From: Azolla caroliniana
Lineage: Eukaryota > Polypodiophyta
Direction of reading: 5' to 3'
Assembly: GCA_043228905.1 (NCBI GenBank)
Contig: JBHGNT010000003.1
Location: 14,570,001-14,634,000, forward strand
Length of the DNA stretch: 64,000 nucleotides
Position 1 is the stretch's first letter. Each line of letters begins with the position of its first letter. A program made the position numbers and the translations under genes. The notes under the pieces were generated by a model, which saw only the letters and a list, made by a program, of their open reading frames with translations, was not told where the DNA came from and did no database searches. Of this stretch, positions 34,112-44,731 are shown in pieces.

Positions 34112-36397
34112 TCATTGTGAAATGGCGAGTTCGCGTTCGAAAGCCAATGTTGCGTTGATATTCGTTGTACGCAACCGGTCGGCCTAGTAACATTGGGTAG
34201 GCGCCTTGTGTCTCCAGTCTTAGCACGACGGCCGAGATCGTGAACATGTGGCCTCCGAGTGTGAAGTCGAGATGGCGGATTAAACCAATGGGGCGAATGG
34301 AGCGGGTGTCGGCCATCCGAAGCCAAAAGGGGCATGGTTCCCATTGATTCAGGCTGAGGTTGAGACACGTTGACTCGCTATTAACGTTTACGCGGGATCC
34401 GCCGTCGATGATGCATCCGTGCAGGTCTTGTCCCTTAATGACGATTCGCACGGCTGGGTTTTGAGAATCCATGAATGGTGGACCGGTTCCTGCTTCGGTG
34501 AAGTGTACCGGTGGCGTCATGGGCTTAGTATTGGCCTGGAGTGCCGCCAGGGTGTCCCGAAATCTCGGCATGAGTGGTAAAAGTTTATGTAGGGGTAGCG
34601 AGATGCGGGAGTTGGTAAGAACATCCCATAGTTGGTCGTCCTCCTCCGACGTGGATGGTGCCGAGGTTTGTGGTGCTTCACTGGGCCTGTCTCTCATGTC
34701 AGTTTGCATGCGTACGACATTATTTTTATTGGCCGTGTCGATCCATTCTTTTGTTGCCTGACGGACTTCATCCTGGATTTGCCACTGAGTAGTCTGCGCT
34801 TTACTCCGGGTAGTGACCGTTTGAACATCGGCCATGATACTGTTCACCACGGGTGCCTTGCCACGGTTGGTTGTTGGACATTGCGTGGCGTAGTGGCCTG
34901 GTTGGTTACATTTAAAACATGTCACGTTGGCCGAGCTGCTGGTGTTCGCTCGGTCTATGTGTGGAAGCTGTTGTTGTTGATTCTCAGTCTCGTTTGGTGG
35001 TGGGTTGTTCCGAGGTGCGTTGGAGTTGCACTGGTCATTTTGAGGAGCGTCCCGTCGGCGGTTGTCGTTAGGTCTTCTATTGTTGCGTGTGTTGCGGTTG
35101 CCGTTTCGCCGATCAATGCGTGAGTTCCGTCGGTCATACCGGTCATCGCGATCGTCATCATATCGAGCATAATCTTCGTGCCGGTCATCGCGATAATGAT
35201 CACGGCGGTCATCACGTCGGTAGTCGTCGTCTCGGCGCCGTCGATCCGGGGATCGTGGTCGGTCGTTATCCTGGTCTCGGTAGACATATCGCTCGTCCTA
35301 CCAAGAGTATGTATTTCGTGGCTCAATCTGGCGGACCGGTGCCGCCGTTGTGCGGTTCAGCATATTATATTCGCACTGCTCGACCGTGTGAGCTCGAGAC
35401 TGATAGATTGGACACTATGGTCGGTGGGGACATTCGAGGGCCAAATGCCCTGATCCTGAACACGCCGTGCATTGGAGGGCTTGGCAAAAGCGATTGTCCT
35501 CTTGGGGAAGAGCGTTTTGCAAGGATGTCATCGAGAAGGCCGCGCCGTGCTGGGTCCGATCGAGGGCGAGAACCCGCGCTATGACTTGTTCGATAGTATG
35601 ACTTGTTCGATAGTATGACTTGTTCGATAGTATGACTTGTTCGATAGTATGACTTGTTCGATAGTATGTAAGTGCGAGAGTCGTTCGGAGAGGCTCTCGT
35701 AAACTGGATAGGAAAGTGTTCGGTATATGTTGTGTCGAGACATCATCGGCCACTTGTCTGTAGAGATCCTGGAACCAGATCGTGAACTGTGCGACCGTTT
35801 CATGCGGTTCCTGGCATATAGAGAAGAATTGCCGGAGCAGTTCCCGTTTAGGCACCTCGCGATGACGATTTGGAAAGTGGTGGCCTCTCCTATTTCGAGG
35901 CGAGAGTACCAACGTGCGGCCGGTCCATCGAGGGAGAGTGTGAACTCGGCAATCTTTGAGGCATCGATTTCGGCCGGCGTGAGGTGGTGCGTTGAGTGGT
36001 TGGCCTACCACGTGGATATGAAGGCACGGATGTGTGACTCCACGTTTGGTCCGTCGGTGTATCGTGGGTATGGGTACGGCATGATGTCGTACTGTGGGTC
36101 TTCTGGTAGCACCGGAAAAGGGTTTAGTTCCGGTTGATTGACCTCCGGAGGGCTCGACGGGGGTTTTGGTTGTGAATCAACTCGCGATCGAGTGTCTGGT
36201 GGCGAGGATTGCACTAGGGAAGCCTCTGATTGCTCGAGAAAGGATTGGTCAGTGACCGCCGAGTCGAAAGTTCCTTCGACTGGTTGAGGGCGTCGGGCAG
36301 GTGGCCGAGACCTCGCGGTGCGAGAGGGCGCCGTAACGGCGGCTGGTGGTTACCTTCAATGAAGTTCGCCGTGCACTCACAGTTGTAACCGGGTGTG
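34038..36397 (-). pseudogene. C2 gag-protease
   Basis: gag begins without a clear ATG in the Pro/Ser-rich N-terminus near 36300; PNVESHIRAFISTW runs into an amber (36005-36007) before ANHSTHHLTPAE. A first knuckle CTACSGSGHLALEC lies near 35450, then an Arg/Asp-rich stretch (about 35300-35080), then a second knuckle CFKCNQPGHYATQC at about 34920-34880. The protease site reads CIIDGGSRVNVNS near 34400, i.e. DGG instead of DSG or DTG. A 17-bp tandem repeat (35581-35665) lies in gag. The RT frame is shifted relative to the protease frame near 34100. Confidence 0.82.
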
Positions 36398-36400
36398 CCA
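36389..36400 (-). promoter_or_regulatory. C2 primer-binding site
   Basis: Element-sense TGGCACACCCGG, a few bases after the LTR end. The C1 equivalent is TGGCACACTTGG (51561-51572). It fits a tRNA 3' end of the form ...GTGTGCCA; the tRNA was not identified. Confidence 0.7.
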
Positions 36401-36405
36401 AATTG

Positions 36406-36864
36406 TGTTACCCGTTCCTTTGGGTGAACACCTTCGATAGATCTGCGACTATCGGTATTCAAGGGTGTGGTACATGAAGGCTCGTAACAGAGGCGTCGAG
36501 AGAGAGACAGGGCTCAGAGAGAAAATACTAGCGAGGTCTTGATAGGCGTGGGCGGCATTGAAATCATAGGTATCAATCAAAGCATAGACACATGGAACAA
36601 ACTGGACACAATTCAGATATATTACTGTGACAGAAAAAAGATTACAGAACACGGCCTACGGCCGGTGACCTTACAAGATTCTCTAGTTACGAGGGACTCA
36701 GCTAGTGCTTCCGCCTATATTTTTTTTCTCTCTCTCCTCTGAGGTACTGGTCCTCGTTTAAATAACTTTTCCCCGAATACATAGCCGAGCTGTCGGTGGC
36801 CCGTGATACTCGGACTCGGCGTTTGCTAATTTCCTAATTTTACATTTCTGTCCTCTCGACGATA
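36406..36864 (-). repeat. C2 5' LTR
   Basis: 459 bp; same length as 27260-27718. Confidence 0.92.
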
Positions 36865-36869
36865 ATGGT

Positions 36870-37602
36870 GATGACGACGGTGACGATGACGACGACCGAG
36901 CCAGAGACGGAGATGAATAGAGAAGGTCGTACAGACACAACGATAGACAAGAACAGAGTGTGACAACCACGGACAATGGACATAGCGGTGGTGAAAGAAG
37001 GAAGAAGAAACAGAAAACGGAGATGAAGGAAAGAAAGAGAGAAAGGGAAGAAGAAATAGAAAACACAAAGGAAGAGATGTTGAAGAAGAAGAAAACAAGA
37101 AGCAAGAGAAAAAAAGAAGGAAACAAGAAAAGAAAAAAGAGGGAAAAAGAGAATGATAAGGGGCATGCGAAGAAATTTTAAAATGTTGAGGGTAGCAGCC
37201 TAAAATTTCAGAAACCTGGGGGTACTGAATGAAATTTTCAAAACTGGAGGGTATATAATAAAAATTTTAAAACTCAAAGGGCACCTACGAAATTTTGAAA
37301 ACTCATCAACCTAAAAGAAATGGACGCGATCGACACACAAATCACAAAATCAACAAAAAGGAAGATATACATACACACAATATTTTTTAACCTGAAAGAG
37401 GATACCAAAGTTCGTAAGGCGACATAACGAGAATGTTTGTGTCGCGGAAGATTCGCTAACCGACAAAGATGTTTGAGTTAAGCACTCTGATCGAGGGAGT
37501 TGATCGTTGATACGAACGATGGAAGTTCCGGTCGAAGAAATATCATCATCAAGGCATGTGGGATCGACGTGCAAGGCACTCTCCCATGGGCGTGCCATAT
37601 TG
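36870..37602 (+). other. E internal region, right part, no recognised gene
   Basis: About 730 bp; the first 330 bp are purine-rich (AGA/GAA repeats) and the rest AT-rich. The box CCCATGGGCGTGCCA (37583-37597) stands five bases before the 3' LTR and matches the box of C1, C2 and C3. Confidence 0.6.
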
Positions 37603-37873
37603 TGTTACCCTGTATGAGATGTACGAAGAGTCAAGTGTGATGAGCGAGGATCGAATGTTATCATGATGTTGTTGTGTATGTGTAGGGGGCATAAATGTAA
37701 TTGTGAGTCTATACGTAAGTGAACACATGCACACGCGTGTGCATGTGGATGGATACGAGGAGGTGTGAGTGAGTGTCCAGTATGAATGCTCGAGGGGGCT
37801 TACACCCCTATGTATCTACCCCCTCTTGTACTATTTAACCCCTTATGGGGAATGAATGAAACATGAATAATCA

Positions 37874-37969
<96 letters not shown>

Positions 37970-38184
37970 TCATCTCTCTTCCTCTCTCTCCCCTTAACGT
38001 TGAACCCCCTTGGGAGGGGGGTGGAGCCATTCTAGGCACCACCCCCCACCCCTCAATGCTTGTGGTGTTCTTCGTGATCTGTCACCATCATCATCACACA
38101 TACATTATCAATCTACCATGATTGTTAACCCTATTCCTATCTTTATCATTATCATCATTAACCCTAACCCTAAATCCTACAACA
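37603..38184 (+). repeat. E 3' LTR with expanded CT microsatellite
   Basis: 582 bp, TGTTACCCTGTATGAG to ATCCTACAACA. It is 80 bp longer than the left LTR, mainly because the CT run (37878-37970) has expanded. Confidence 0.85.
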
Positions 38185-38189
38185 TGTGT

Positions 38190-38704
38190 CCTATGCTGGC
38201 TGGATCTCGTAAACTTGGGTCCGACGCGACCCCCTTTATCCGTAACTCGTTGCCCTCCAGCAAGGGTGCCACGACTAGCCTCACCTTCCGGTCCACAGAC
38301 CCTTAGTTCGTATCCACTCGGGCTGTCTGACCCGACTCGAGTCCATTACCGAAGTAGGCGATGACTTCGTACATCTTTTTCGAACATACCAAAATCATCT
38401 GGTCCTCATTAAGGCCTTCTCCGAACACCTCCCGTAACTTCCCCAAGGTGTCGTTGAAAGAGACCGCCTCCACGGCTCCGTTGATTTCCTCTTCAGGGCC
38501 GAGGACTCTGTATGCCCGAAGTCGCTCCTCCACCTGCTCCTTTTCCCGGCCAACTACGCCGGCTATCGTACACCCTACCCTATCGGAGAACCAAAATTTC
38601 CTACCTATGGTACAGGTCTTTTTACCTATAGTACATTTGTGGGGTTTTTCCGGGGTGTCCGGACTATCGCGGCCCCACGCCTTGATAGCACTCTCTAAAA
38701 ATCC
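38190..38704 (-). pseudogene. B2 pol, 5' part
   Basis: The start of B2 pol, separated from the rest by E. It begins in the -1 frame at GGATTTTTAGAG (38693-38704 on the opposite strand), then reads EERLRAYRVLGPEEEINGAVEAV near 38480-38530, KMYEVIAYFGNGLESG near 38370, and the PSLRDPA...GH block up to E. At least one stop (near 38303) breaks it. It corresponds to the poorly conserved N-terminal pol segment before RT in B1 and B4. Confidence 0.8.
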
Positions 38705-40822
38705 TCTCGGTTTTCGCCACCGAGGGTCTCGCGGTTACGCTCATGGTTCAGTCACACCGTCAAGAACTGGACCAAGTGACACCCATCCTGGCTCTTGACT
38801 CATGCATATGCCGAACCATTGTCCAACACCTTTGTCTCCATTCTTGCCGTCGTGATGTACGGTTCCCCGAGTATAACCGGATGCGAGGAGGTCTCCTGCA
38901 CGAAGAAGTGATGATCGATCTCGACATCACCAATTTTCACTCGTACATTCGGGCAGGCTCCATGCAGCTCTTCCGTGGCGCGCGTTGCTGCCCGTATTTT
39001 CCACCCGTGCTTGGTGTTGATCGGCCACTTCCCCTTCTTGTAGAAGTCAATGGACATCAAGTTGATTTCTGAACCGTGGTCCACCAACGCAACCAACGCC
39101 ACCACCGACTCCTGAACATCTCTGATCTTAACTGGGGTCTCCGTGGTTGCTCTGGTCCAATGTGGCCTTGGGTAGTGGCTCTCCGCCAACTCATCTTCTA
39201 GAGCCATGTCTTTTAGGTGCGTCGTTCGCACCTCCGCCGACTTCTCTGGCTCCGACTCTGTCGAAAGCCTTTTCCACTTCACCAAGTCCACGATGGAGTC
39301 GTGGAACTCCTTCTTGGTGATTCTGAGCACTTCCCTTAGTGACAACTCCACTTTGCTGTCGATGATACGTTCCTCGAGGACCTTTCGTAGGTCCGTGGTC
39401 CTCTTCATCTCCGTGCTCAATTGGTACCCGGCCCTCTTGGCGTTATCCGGTGCGACCGTCATCATTCTGCTTTTTCCCGAACCGGGTCTCATACCGTTGT
39501 GAGGGTCTGGCCCCTCTGGTCTTACCCGCACACTTGTCCTCCACCAGAACCTCGTAGTTTTGGCAAGCGGCTTCAACGAAGCCCGTCTTCTCTTTGACCG
39601 GGTCACTCCACCCGGTTGCCTCCCGAACCCGTCTTTCCACATGGTCCGCTTCCTCTTTCCTCAGCCGTACGCCGGTGAGGCCTTCCAACATCAACGGCCA
39701 GAATCCGACTTCCTTCGTCTTCCAGACTTCATCACTTCCGACTCGGATTCCAACTGACGCCGAGTAGTGGACGGTCTCCGCGTGGCGAGCCACCGCTTCT
39801 TCCATCAACCGTTTCATACCCCCTCGTCCGACATTAAGATCCAGGGCCCTTCGGGTCTCGCTAGCGTGCACCCGACCGTTCCATAGGTACACCATGTTAG
39901 CTCTTATCACTTCGGCGAAGTCCCCGCAGTCCTTTCGGGCGTGGCCGACTGCATCGCACCACAAGCACCGGTTCCTAGCCGGAGCCCTTCGGTCACAGAC
40001 TTGTTCACCGCCGTCCCTCTGTGCTTGTGCAATTTGGAGGTCCCTCACCATCTGAGTCAACTCCTCCAGAGCCGTTCCTCCGGATGAGCCTTTGACCATG
40101 CTGGTTGAAGTCGAGCCGGTCTCGAGCCAGTCTCGGGTCTCTTCCCTTCGCGCTGGTGGGGGTACCTCGACCTTCCTTGTCGCAACAGAACCCGCCCCCG
40201 TCAAGCCTTCATCGATCTACTCACGCCGTTTGTCAAAATGTCCGAAGACTCTCTTTACCATGGCCCAGCCGGTTGTTAGGCCGTCATCAGTCTCCAGCAG
40301 GAAGCCCACTTGCTCCCAGTCCCTTACGTCCACTGATTTAACGAACAATAGGACATGACTTGTGTCCAGTGCGGTCTGGTCCAGCACCGAAAGACGTGTG
40401 AAGCGTTCTTCAAACTCCTGGAGGAGCACCGACGTGTTTCTCCCCTTTTCAGGGGTCTCCACCCATTCCATGAAGTCCCGCTTCGATAGCCGAAGCGTGT
40501 CATCAAGCCCGTATTTTTCAAGGAGCTAACCTTCAAACTCTTCCCAGGTCCGACTCTCAGCCCGTACCTCAAGCATCTCCGCGTGGATGCCCGGCATCGC
40601 CACCCGAGGGAATCCGGCCAGTCGCTTGTCCTCCGGGATGTCCCTCATCACCATTTCGGCTCGGTAAGACTCCAGATAGCTCGTGGTGTCCTTCCCACCG
40701 AACCTGCCTATCGTGTCGACAACTACTTCAATAGCCCTATCGAGGGAGCATGTGCCTTCGCGCGCACTCACTATCCGATCCACAACCAAAGCCATGGCTT
40801 CTGCAAGATCTGACCCTCTCAT
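38695..40822 (-). pseudogene. B2 gag-protease
   Basis: Starts at ATG 40822 (MRGSDLAEAMA); a GTG further up lies inside the primer site and is not used as start. It reads the gag domain with one stop after TWEEFEG (40526) and one after DKRRE (40217), a complete knuckle CLWCDAVGHARKDC near 39950, a frameshift near 39450, and protease VALVDHGSEINLM near 39070 (DHG). Further TGA codons sit at likely CGA sites (38800 and later). It ends at TAG 38695-38697 in the conserved GGATTTTTAGAG. Confidence 0.86.
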
Positions 40823-40843
40823 CTTTCTATTCCTCTGCCGCTT

Positions 40844-40862
40844 GTTCACGTCGGGCTCACCA
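40844..40862 (-). promoter_or_regulatory. B2 primer-binding site
   Basis: Element-sense TGGTGAGCCCGACGTGAAC, one base different from B3. Confidence 0.75.
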
Positions 40863-40866
40863 AATA

Positions 40867-41253
40867 TGTTGCGTTGTTCTACGCGTGCGTGGAAAATGAG
40901 GCGGGACCACGGGGGCCTTGGACCGAGAAATAACCGAATGAGAAGAGGGGAAGGAAACTACCGATGTACTCCACACGCGCACAGACACACAGATTCACAG
41001 GAGTTGCAACTAACTCTGAATGATGGAGACAGAACGAATGTATATGTATATATAAATCAAGGAGTTACAACCGGCAAGCCGGCGAGTGATAGGCTCCGAT
41101 GCCTGTACACACACACACACACACAGAACGCGAGATGGAGACTCTACCGAAAGCACTCGGGCGTGCCGCGGAGCAGAATTAGCCTCTCGAAAACCTGCAC
41201 AGAATGACTATGGAGAAGACAGAGGAGAAGAGCTCGGTTCCAGTCTGGCAGCA
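40867..41253 (-). repeat. B2 5' LTR, truncated
   Basis: 387 bp of the LTR 3' part; it stops at GGCAGCA, where the complete B2 LTR continues CTTCTCC. The missing 270 bp were lost in the junction with B3. Confidence 0.85.
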
Positions 41254-44200
41254 AGTCGACGATGAGTTCTAATCCACTTTCTTCGCTTTCCGCATCACGG
41301 CGATCTTCGTCCGATTGCTCCTTCTGGTCGGTCTTGTCTAGGATCACATAGGGTTCTTCATCAGTCCGCTTCTTGAAAATCGTTACCCGTTTCCCGGCTA
41401 TAGGCACTCGTAGCATTGTTCCATCTAACTCGCATAGTCGGTAAGTTCCGTTGTCGAAAACTTTCCGAACCTCGTATGGTCCGAACCACCTTTCCGCGAA
41501 CTTCCTCATCATTGTATGTTGATGATCCAAATTATTGTCGTAGACAATCACCCAATCTCCTTCTTCAATCTTCCGCGGTCGTAGTCGGTGCTTTGTGTCG
41601 AACCGGCTTTTATTCCGGAATCGTGCGTCTTGTTGTCGGCGTATTGCTTCCGCTATGTGTTCCGGTCCTCCCTCTAGTTGTCGTATCCGGACTGCTAGTA
41701 GTTCTTCCCAACTCATCTCTTCCTTCTATGGTAACACTATCCATGTCGTGATCGCGGTTTCCGTAGGCATTACCGGTGCTTGTCCGGTCATGAGTTCTGC
41801 CGGCATGTAACCGGTTACAGAGCTATGCGTCGTCCGATCCGCCCATAGTGCATATGGGAGCATCTGCGGCCAATCCATCACCCTTCCGTCGCATGCTTTG
41901 GCAAGTGCTTTGACGATCGGACTATGTCCTGGCTCGACCTTCCCGTAGGCTTCCAGATTATATGTCGTTGTTAGTGTTAACCGAACTCCATGTTTGGCGA
42001 AGAATACCCTAGCTTTATCAAAGTGAAGTTCTCCCCGATCCGCAATCACTTGTCCTACGCACCCGTACCTGCAAAACACTTCTTCCAAAAGAAATTGACA
42101 TACCGCAGAACACATTTTTCTTCGTAGCGCCCGACCTTCTACTTGATTTGTGAGATCTTCCCGAGCTAACACCAAGTACTTCTTTTGTCCGATCCCAGTT
42201 GGCATGGCTACAATGTCGACCATCCATTTGAAGTTGATTGTCAGTGAGAATGTCGAATGTAACTCATCTCGGTGTCGAACTCCGGAGTAGATTTGACGCT
42301 TCTTGCAGCTTTCCGTGAACTCCGCGACATCTTTGTACATATTCTTCCACCAATATCTTTGCTTGATCTTCCCAGGTGTTACCCATGTTCCCCGATGTCC
42401 AGCCCAATCAGATTCGTGAAATTCGGACATTACCTGGTTTTGTTGCTCTTTTGTCCCGACTACTCGAAGTGGTATGCCACCCGGTCTTTTTGGCTCCCTC
42501 CATAAAAATCCATTTTTCAAGAAGAACTTTCGGACTTACGTTTCTTACTTCGGATCTCGGCTCTCTTCTCTTTATTGTCCGATGATTCCTCGATTCCTCG
42601 TAGCATTTTCCCGATCAACAAGCTTTCTCCCTCGTATTCTTCTTCCCGGAATTCTTGGATTACGTCCACCCGACATATGTGCTCCGAAGCAAAGTAGTCT
42701 TCGGAAACTTCTTCATTATCGGATTCGGTTATGTCATCTCCGAACCGCGCCCTTGATAGCATATCCACTACATCGTTGTCTTTTCCCGAGAGGTGGCTTA
42801 CCTCTGGATTAAGTGACTTATCATATGCAATCCATCTTAGCATAGCCACATCCGGTATCGTGCAACACCGCATCATCCTGAGTATCGGAAGACAATCCGT
42901 TTCGATCACAACTTTGGCTCCGATCAAATAATCTCAATCCGATTTGATTGCCGACACGACTCCCCATAATTCTCTTTTAACTTGTGCATATCCGTGTTGC
43001 CTTTTGTTGAGAACCTTTGCTCCGAATCAGATCGGATATCGCGAACCTTCCGGATCGGCTTGATTGATGACCCATCCGATTCCGGTTGGACTTGTGTCAA
43101 CCGTTACTATGATCGGTTGGTCATAGTTCGGCTTCTTTAGTGCTTCTTCCCTCCGTAGAGATTTCTTGAGCTTCTTCACGGCTTTGGTTCGCTCTGGTTT
43201 CCATTCAAACTTCTTACCCTTCCGTAACAAGTGATAGAGTGCGTCCGCCATATGTGGTAGAATGCACATGCTCCAAGAAACCTTCGAACTTCGGATTGTG
43301 ACTTGCATACTTCTTTCATAGCTTGAATCGCATCGATCTTGGTTGGTGATGGTCTTCGGCCGTAGGGCCCACATAGATGTTCGACTACCAATATTTCTTC
43401 TTGTTTGAATGCCGATTTCTCTCCGGAAAGTGTTAGATGCACATCTTCTAACTTCCGTAACACTTTCTCACAATCACGGATATGGTTGACTACAAACCTT
43501 GGCATCCCCGTTCATCCATAGCTTCATCTTTTTCTTCCACCGCACACCCTTTCATCGGAATGTCATCTAGGAATGGCATCGTTATCTCCGGTATGCAATC
43601 CCGGAGCACCTTGTTCATCGCATTCATCATATGTGCGACTGAGTTCGTCTCGCCTAGTGGTAGCGTACACATCCGGACTAATCCTATCGGTGTCCGTATG
43701 GTAGTGATGTCTCGACTCTTCACAGCTAGTTGGAATTGGCCATATCCGGAGTATAGGTCTCCGATGGAGTATATCGCACGACCGGCAAATGCTTCCGCAA
43801 ATTCGTCCACTATCAGACCGACTCCGGAGTTCCGGATCGTGACCTTGTTCACCGGTTGCAAATTTTGAATAAATCGGAGTGACCCATCCTTCTTCGGAAC
43901 TGTAAACCATCGATTTGAGTACGGAGCATTTGATGGCTCTAGAATCCCCATCGCCACCTTCTCCTTGAACAAAACGATGATTTTCGGAATATGCGCCCGT
44001 GGCACCGGAATCGGCTTCAGGTTCCACGGCACATGGTCAATTGTGAAGATCACCATCGACTCCTCTATCTTCGGGTCAGCGCATCCTAGTTCTTTCGATG
44101 TAAATGCAAATGCTCTCCCATGTCGCTCTAGCATCCCACGGAATCGTTCTTCTTCATTCTTTAATAGGAACCCACCTCCACCGATCCGAAGTTTCTTCCG

Positions 44201-44731
44201 GGTCTCATCCGTGAAGGCATGTCCGATATCCATGGACTTCCGAAGTGTCGGATCCCCTGAGACTTCTTTCCTCTTTTGTTCGTTATCTGCGGGTAATGGT
44301 CCCGCGGCCGGTTTCCCTTTCTTCTCCACGGTCTTGTGTTTCGTACTTACCATTGCTTCTTCTTTGCGGAGAGCATCCGGCCCCATTTTCACAATGATCT
44401 CGTACATCTCGACCGACTCCACCGGAATTACCCGGTTTCCCTGGCTTCTATCTTCCGCGAGCTCTTCAAGCCGTTGTAGTGTGCTCCCATAGAACACCTC
44501 TTCGACTATTCCCACGATTTCTTCGTCTTCTTTTATTATTGATGTCGACCGTAACTTATCCTCCACTTTTCGGTATTCTTTCTTCATTCCTCCGGTTACG
44601 GCCGTGTACGTGTATGCCCCATCCGGACTGATTCGTACTTGTTTTGCACCGAGAGGTTTCTTCCTGTGTGGGGTATCAGGGCTTCTCGGACTATCACTTC
44701 CCCACTCCGCAACAGTCCGCTCTAAAAATCC
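41254..44731 (-). pseudogene. B3 pol: RT, RNase H, integrase
   Basis: Begins -1 to gag at GGATTTTTAGAG (44720-44731 on the opposite strand) with GFLERTVAEWGSDSP. A long open stretch, 44587-43490, carries the N-terminal segment and RT with MPFLDDIPMKG near 43560. Frame changes near 43490 and 43250 follow; RNase H VDTSPTGIGWVINQ is near 43090, DCLPIL near 42890. The integrase zinc half is damaged (FTESCKKRQ, second Cys lost); core residues are in MVDIVAMP and VIADRGEL near 42030, but NGKVERGH reads YGKVEPGH. The codon that is amber in B1, B2 and B4 is CAA here (MTGQAPVMP, near 41785). It ends at ESGLELIVD. Confidence 0.86.

Larger units (their letters stand above)
27260..36864 (-). mobile_element. 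Gypsy element C2, full length 9605 bp
   Basis: Both LTRs are exactly 459 bp (27260-27718, 36406-36864) with TSD ATGGT (27255-27259, 36865-36869). The order from the 5' end (right) is LTR, primer site, gag with two zinc knuckles, protease, RT, RNase H, integrase, spacer, accessory ORF, pre-LTR box, LTR. It is the only complete C copy here and so the reference for the family. The LTRs show roughly two dozen differences by eye, mostly transitions. The outermost base pairs of the right LTR differ (GATA versus AACA), so the 5' LTR terminus has mutated. Confidence 0.9.
25517..38184 (+). mobile_element. Non-autonomous LTR element E, carrying C2
   Basis: LTRs at 25517-26018 and 37603-38184 flanked by perfect TGTGT duplications (25512-25516, 38185-38189); the B2 reading frame is restored when E is removed. 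The internal part without C2 is only about 2 kb and has no recognisable gag, protease, RT or integrase, so this is a LARD-like element that must be mobilised in trans. Plus orientation is favoured by TTTTTGGCGACC after the left LTR, by the order TATTTAA, then CT-run, in the LTR, and by the CCCATGGGCGTGCCA box before the right LTR. That box is shared with C elements, making them candidate helpers. Confidence 0.82.
22358..41253 (-). mobile_element. Gypsy element B2, 5' LTR truncated, split by E
   Basis: Minus-strand B copy: 3' LTR 22358-23016, pol 23091-25511 and 38190-38704, gag-protease 38695-40822, primer site, and 5' LTR reduced to 40867-41253. E interrupts it at 25517-38184 with TSD TGTGT. 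The 5' LTR stops at GGCAGCA and joins B3 integrase, so a deletion removed the rest. Pol also lacks about 0.55 kb. Confidence 0.87.

Noticed and set aside
35581-35665. CRISPR-like array
   Set aside because: Units are directly abutting 17-mers without spacers in a eukaryotic retrotransposon.
36840-37170. Phe/Ser-rich minus-strand frame and Lys/Glu-rich plus-strand frame
   Set aside because: Both are translations of a GAA/AGA-rich low-complexity run in E.
37878-37970. Long CT microsatellite as a structural element
   Set aside because: Simple slippage expansion in one E LTR; the sister LTR has a short run.
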